From: Zantedeschia hybrid cultivar
Lineage: Eukaryota; Streptophyta; Magnoliopsida; Alismatales; Araceae
Length of the DNA: 64,000 nt
NCBI GenBank assembly: GCA_030544215.1
Contig: JARZZO010000014.1
Location: 12,620,234 to 12,684,233 of the forward strand
Reading direction: 5' to 3'
Program-made: the position numbers and the translations under genes
The notes under the pieces: model-generated
What the model saw: only the letters and a program-made list of their open reading frames with translations
Databases searched by the model: none
Told to the model about the DNA's origin: nothing
Part shown: piece by piece, positions 27,401 to 33,400 of the stretch
How positions within the stretch are numbered: position 1 is the first letter of the stretch
How the letters are laid out: every line of letters begins with the position of its first letter

Positions 27401-30400
27401 AGGCTTCACGTTCAGAGTTGACCTCTTGATCAGGTGGAGATACTTTTCCGAATGTGGATTAGGAGTTGGCCATCCATGGGTAACCCACATGGCGTCGTGA
27501 ATGATCCTTCATTTCATGCTACCTTGTGGGCTCTTTGGGGCGAAAGGAATAGGCGAATTTTCTAAGGAAAGCTTTGTTTCTGGAGAGAATTGCACGCTAT
27601 GTTTGCGGTAGAGTGAGGGACAGGGCTAAAGTTGTGTATAAATTGGACCATTGTAACTCCTCCCTTTTGGGGTCTAAGGGCTTTCTAACCAACTTGGTAT
27701 CCTATTATGTAGCAGGGCTTTTATGGGCTTGACTCTTGTACATTCCCATGCTTTTTATATCATGCTACTATCCACTTTCAAGGAACAAAAATCTGTAAAT
27801 TAAATGGTAGTATGATTTTTCCTGAAAATGCAGTTCTATACTTTCGCTTAATCAGTTACTTATCTTCCAACTATTCTTTGTTTTTAGCCCTACAACCACC
27901 ATTGAATACTGTAGCGATGGCTCTCACCCTAGGGTCTGGAAGGGGCTTAAACAAAAAGGGAAATGCAATAACAAAAAATAAAAAGGTAAGGTTACTGAAG
28001 AAAAAGTAAAACAAAAGGAGATTGGCAAAGAAAGTCACAATATCACAAGATAGAATAGCATAACATAAAGGGACTGGGAAAGTATCCTCACATGTTGGAA
28101 GATTGAACGAAGTTGCAAACAACAACAATCTTTTCCAACCATAACAGGCCTTTGCACTCAATTTGTTGTTCTTGCGTAATGTCTCCAAATACACGCCACC
28201 TTTTGTAACGCAAATCATACAAAATAAGCCCACGAAGACCAGCAATAGCCAAGTACATACCATCTTTGCTAGCAACTACATGTAAAATTGGCCAATTTTG
28301 GGAAATATATGATACCTGCCAAGAAAAAGTTTTCAGTCCAGGGTATCATTCTTAAATATGGAGTAGCAAATGAAGCAAGTAAATGTCTAACCGGAAGGTT
28401 AAGATGTACAATTTTCAGATCATCTGATTCATCAGATTGCACAACCAGAATCCTATCTTCACCATAAATTACTTGACGAACATACGTTGTGCCAGAAAGG
28501 CCTCTGCTAATGGAGCATTTGCCAAAAGAAAATGCAAGAATCCTCTCTGAGGAACCCTCCTCAACAGCATAGAGCTTGTACCCATATTCATCCCACTGCA
28601 CAAATGATGTGCCACCCACAAGGGGTTCATATTTGAAATCCTGGTTAGGTTTCACCATAGGAGAGGAAATGGAACTCATACCAATCTGACGAATTGTGCT
28701 CATTAAGCGGCATCCAGATACAGACCACACAGTAAGTCCTCTACATTTCCACCCTACTGCAAAAGCGGAATTGTTAGGCGACCAGTCTATACAACTAACA
28801 GGACCAGTATCCTCCACAGAATACCTGAATTCAAGGTCAGTTAATCAATAAAAAGTCCATGTCACATGCAATAGATAATATAACAAAAAGAAGGGAAGCA
28901 TTTAAGGCATTAGTGAACCAAAGTCAAGTTATTAGAGTCAGCATTTTTTTTCAACTGATCTTCACAGCATGGTGCATGTTCACATGGTAGCTTACTACTT
29001 TCTAAGCCAAGTATGAATAAAAAAATCCAATAACATATCTGATAAGAGCATCCTATAGAATCAGTTGTCAATATCTTTGAATAGAAATAACATGATATGA
29101 CAAGCTAGTGAATTCTATGGAAAGTAAAGTTGCCATACATCCTGTCATACCTTCACCTTAATGGTCGTCTCTAGGCAGCAGTTGTGTGTGTGCATCTGGG
29201 AGGGGGGTGTTGTCAACAATTATTTTTCAGAAAATAAGAAAAAAGAGAAAACATATTGAGTGGCAGGCCCATGGCAAGTGACAGTGGGTGGAAGCAGGAA
29301 TGTGGCAAACACAACAGACAGTGGTCGGTTCTGGGTGACCAGAAGTAGGTGGCGTGCAGTTGGCGAGGGGGAAATTTATGGTGGCTATAAGAGCTTTTGG
29401 ATGAGGTAGAGGTGCACCTGATACCATGGAATTCCGGATAGGGTGGGGTACCCGGATCGGGACCCGGCGATCCCGATCCGATCTGGATTGGATCGGTTGG
29501 ATTGGCCGGATCGCCCCGATTAAAATTTATTTAAAAATTGAGAAAAAATCAGAAAAATCAGAAAATTTTAGAAAAAATATGAGCATGTTATTCAATGAAT
29601 TCACAACAAAAATAAACACAAATCATGCACATCCATCAAAAAAGAATATTAAATATGATTAATTCGCTAATAGTTAATGTCATACACTAATTAAAGAAGG
29701 CAAGTTATGAAGTTTTTAACATGAAATATATGAAAAATACCTTACAAAGATCACATTTCTGATCCTTCATCATCCGGCATACTCAATTGAACATTAGTTA
29801 GACAAATTATACAAAAGTCCCTAATTTTAAACCCTAATTAGGGTTAAATTTGGGGATTTTGTGTAATCACATCGAATTCATGCACAATTGCGTGCAACCG
29901 GACTTTAATCAACTCGATTGAGTATTTGGCAAACTCAATTGAACATTAATTATATAAATTATACCAAAGTCCCAAATGTTAAATCCTAATTAGAGTTAAA
30001 TTTGGGGGTTTTGTGTAATCACATCTAATTAACGCACAATTATATGCAATCGGACTCTAATCAGCTCAATTGAGTGTTTGGCATACTCAATTTAACATTA
30101 ATTACACAAATTATACAAAAGCCCCAAATTTTAATCTCTAATTAAGGTTAAATTTGGAAATTTTGTGTAATCACATCCAATTAATGCACAATTATGTGCA
30201 ATTGGACTCTAATCAACTCAATTGAGTATTTGGCATACTCGATTGAACATTAATTACAAAAATCATACAAAAGCCCCAAATTTTAGAGGTTAAATTTGGG
30301 GATTTTGTGTAACATTTAAAAAAAAAAATCAATACTAGAGATTGACAAATCTACACAGATACGAGCCGAACCTTTGCTTTAACAAAAAAACTTACGCTGG

Positions 30401-33400
30401 ATCGGCTAGAATCGGCCGGGATCGGCTGCCGATCCAGGCCGATCCTAGTAAAGTCTTTTTTTTTTGCATTACATGCATGATACCTACATTGGAAATGAAA
30501 GTATGAACCATTGAAGAGCAAAATATTGACCACCTTTGATTATGCCAATAACTGAAAACTTGGTTTCTGTTGACCCACTAAGCTTTAGGCTTGGAACCTG
30601 GCTATTGTATTTGTGGACAACACAACCCAGTCTGCATAGGTTAGTGCATACCATGCCACACTATGTCAAGCTCCATGCCAGAAACAGTCAATTTGGCCAG
30701 TATAGCTGCCTCGTTTCCACTTTTGCATTCATTCTAGATACAATTGTGAACCTTCTGAATGTGGAGCTCTTATGGCTCTGTCGGGATTGGATCATATGGT
30801 CAAAGTAATGTCAATCAGCCAATTCTGGACCTTGTTGTCACCATCCCCATGATCAGAAATCCCATCAATGGAGGTCTTTTTTTCACATATTCAGAATTTA
30901 AATTGTCCCTAAGGTTCTTTGATGAGCTTCAAGTACATCTTGAGTAATGTCATATGAGTAACTACTAGGGCTGCGAAAAAAACCAGATTTAGGAAAAGGA
31001 TGCTACAAATCATATCCTCTTAACCATTGAAATCAGAGGATATTCTGACGGTATCGAACTAAAAAAGGTCTAGAGGTATCTAAATCCCTACTAACTAACT
31101 TCAGTAATGCTATAGAACTCTAAACTTGTTTTTATGTTATATGTTAAGCACTCGAATAATCAATAACCTGTTTCGACTGTCAACATTCAATGGTTTTTGT
31201 TACCCTTCACCCCTCCCTCCATGGGTATCTTGCTATCCCCATTCATCACTTGGTTCCCTTCCATTCCCACCCCCATCCCTCTTTCAGTTCCTTTCCATTC
31301 CCACTCCCCTCCCCCCTTCAGCCACACAGCCCTAGCCCAATACAAGAGCAACAATGGCCTTTAGATATAAAATCGTGTGGGCTTGGCCCAAAGCAAAAAA
31401 TACCTCACAAGGGTTGGATCGGATTGTCACATGCACAATGAAAGACAATGGACATTTACAATGATGCTCCAACATAAATTGGGAATTAATGTGATTATGA
31501 TATCAAATTGGAATTGGAAGTGGCTTGACTTTTACTTAGAAGATATAGTTGAGTCACCAAATTCTCATTAGAATTAGAATAGGAAACTAGTGAATGCATC
31601 TAACTTGGACCTACATACAGCCTTAAAACTAGGAAATGGTGAGGCTTACCTCTTATCATGGCTAAGACAAGAAATCTGTAAAAACAAAAAACAAAAAACA
31701 AAAAAACGGATTATGGCTTGCATGACTTTAGTCAATTTTGCTATCCCCATCAATGGGGATCCATCATTGTACGCTCACAATGACCGACGGCTCCATCGAG
31801 GGAATCATATATCCATCTCCTCTATGTTTTGGTGGCACACATTTTGAGCAGAATGTGGAAGAGTGTCAAGGTGGCCGTGATCAGACACTTTTAGATCACC
31901 CCTCAGGGGTTGTAAATCTCTCACCTTTAGTATGCAGATATATCATCCTTTTTTCTCGACTTTGAGAAGCAGGTTTTTGTGGCTAGGTATATGGTCTGCA
32001 TCATGTCTCTAGCCAAATGTTAATCTCCAAAAGTGTCGAGTTATTACTATTAACATGGATGGTAGAGCTTTGATAAGAGCGGCTTTGATCTTACACTATC
32101 AGTTAGGCATCTTCCCTATACCTTATTGGGGCTTCAACTCATAGCAAGAGGTCTTCATTGTATGGACTGGCAGAAAGTTATTATGAAGTTCGAGAGTGGG
32201 TTGGCAAGTTGGAAAGGTAGGATCCTCTCCTATGTGTGAAGGATAGCGCTATGCAAAATTAAAGAGTCTTCCAGTTTACTTTTTGTCCATCTTCAGAATC
32301 CTAAACATGGTTGCCAGGAAACTTGAGTCAATTCAAACTAGCTTCTTTTGGCATGGTAATGATAAGCCAAGAAGAGGTGGGTATGACATTAGTTGGGGGA
32401 GGTTGTGAGAATAGTGGCTTGGACTTGGGACATTAAGAACAACAATGACTTCAACCTGGCAATCCTTACCAAGTGGTTGTAGAAGCTCCTATCTATGGAT
32501 ATAGTTATGTTATCAAAGGTGATCTCGCCTAGGCGATGAAGTAGGCTGAGGTGAGCCAAGAACACCTTGCCTCGCCTCCCCTCATGTTCACTTCACTCAC
32601 TTAGGCACTTGCCTACGATGTCTATGCCAAATGCGTGTTTCCTTTTTAATTATATGGTACTACTTTTTCTTATTATTAATTGTTCTAAAGTGGCTAAGGC
32701 CTCTTTTAACAATGTCAAGTATCCTTTTTCCTTCTGCCGCATTTTTTTCTTATTTTTGATGATTCCTAAAACCATCTACCATAGTTATATGAGTGCTTTA
32801 TACAAATTGGTCATTACATGTTGGATATGTTCACTATTTCTCAAAGTCTTTCATATATCTTAGATGTTTTCTCTATTCTCCTTGTACTGTCATTTTCTTC
32901 CTTCAATGTGATTTATGAGAGAACACATTGCCTCGAACGCCTAGACAATCATCTAGGCATTTAAGACTGAGGCAAAACCTCTAGTTGCGTCACTCGCCTC
33001 TCACCAATCAAGACTATTTAGCCGCCTACACTTCATAATGTCTCTCATGTGTGGAGTGGGATTCTTCAAACCAGTGATATCACTAGTGCTCACTAGCATT
33101 GGGAAGAGATAACCTTTTTTTTTTTTTTTTCCTGGGGGGGTAGGTGGTGTGACTCTTATCCCTTGAGGTCAGGTTCCCCAAACTACATCATATTTCCTTT
33201 TATACCATAGTGTTTATGGCCTACATGCCTATGCTTTTGTTGGTCATGGATGGTACCTTAGACCTAGACAACTAAGGGACAAGAAGGTCAAAGATGTTGG
33301 TGAGCTCCTTTTCTAGTAGGACTATACACTAATATTGGATGACTGAACCTAGAGGATGGAGGTGGGGGGCCAATGAGATCTTCTCTATCAAGTTAGCTTA

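Noticed and set aside
30967..31336. Small hAT-like element between CTAGGGCTG and CAGCCCTAG
   Set aside because: Inverted match of only 9 bp and no matching flanking duplication.
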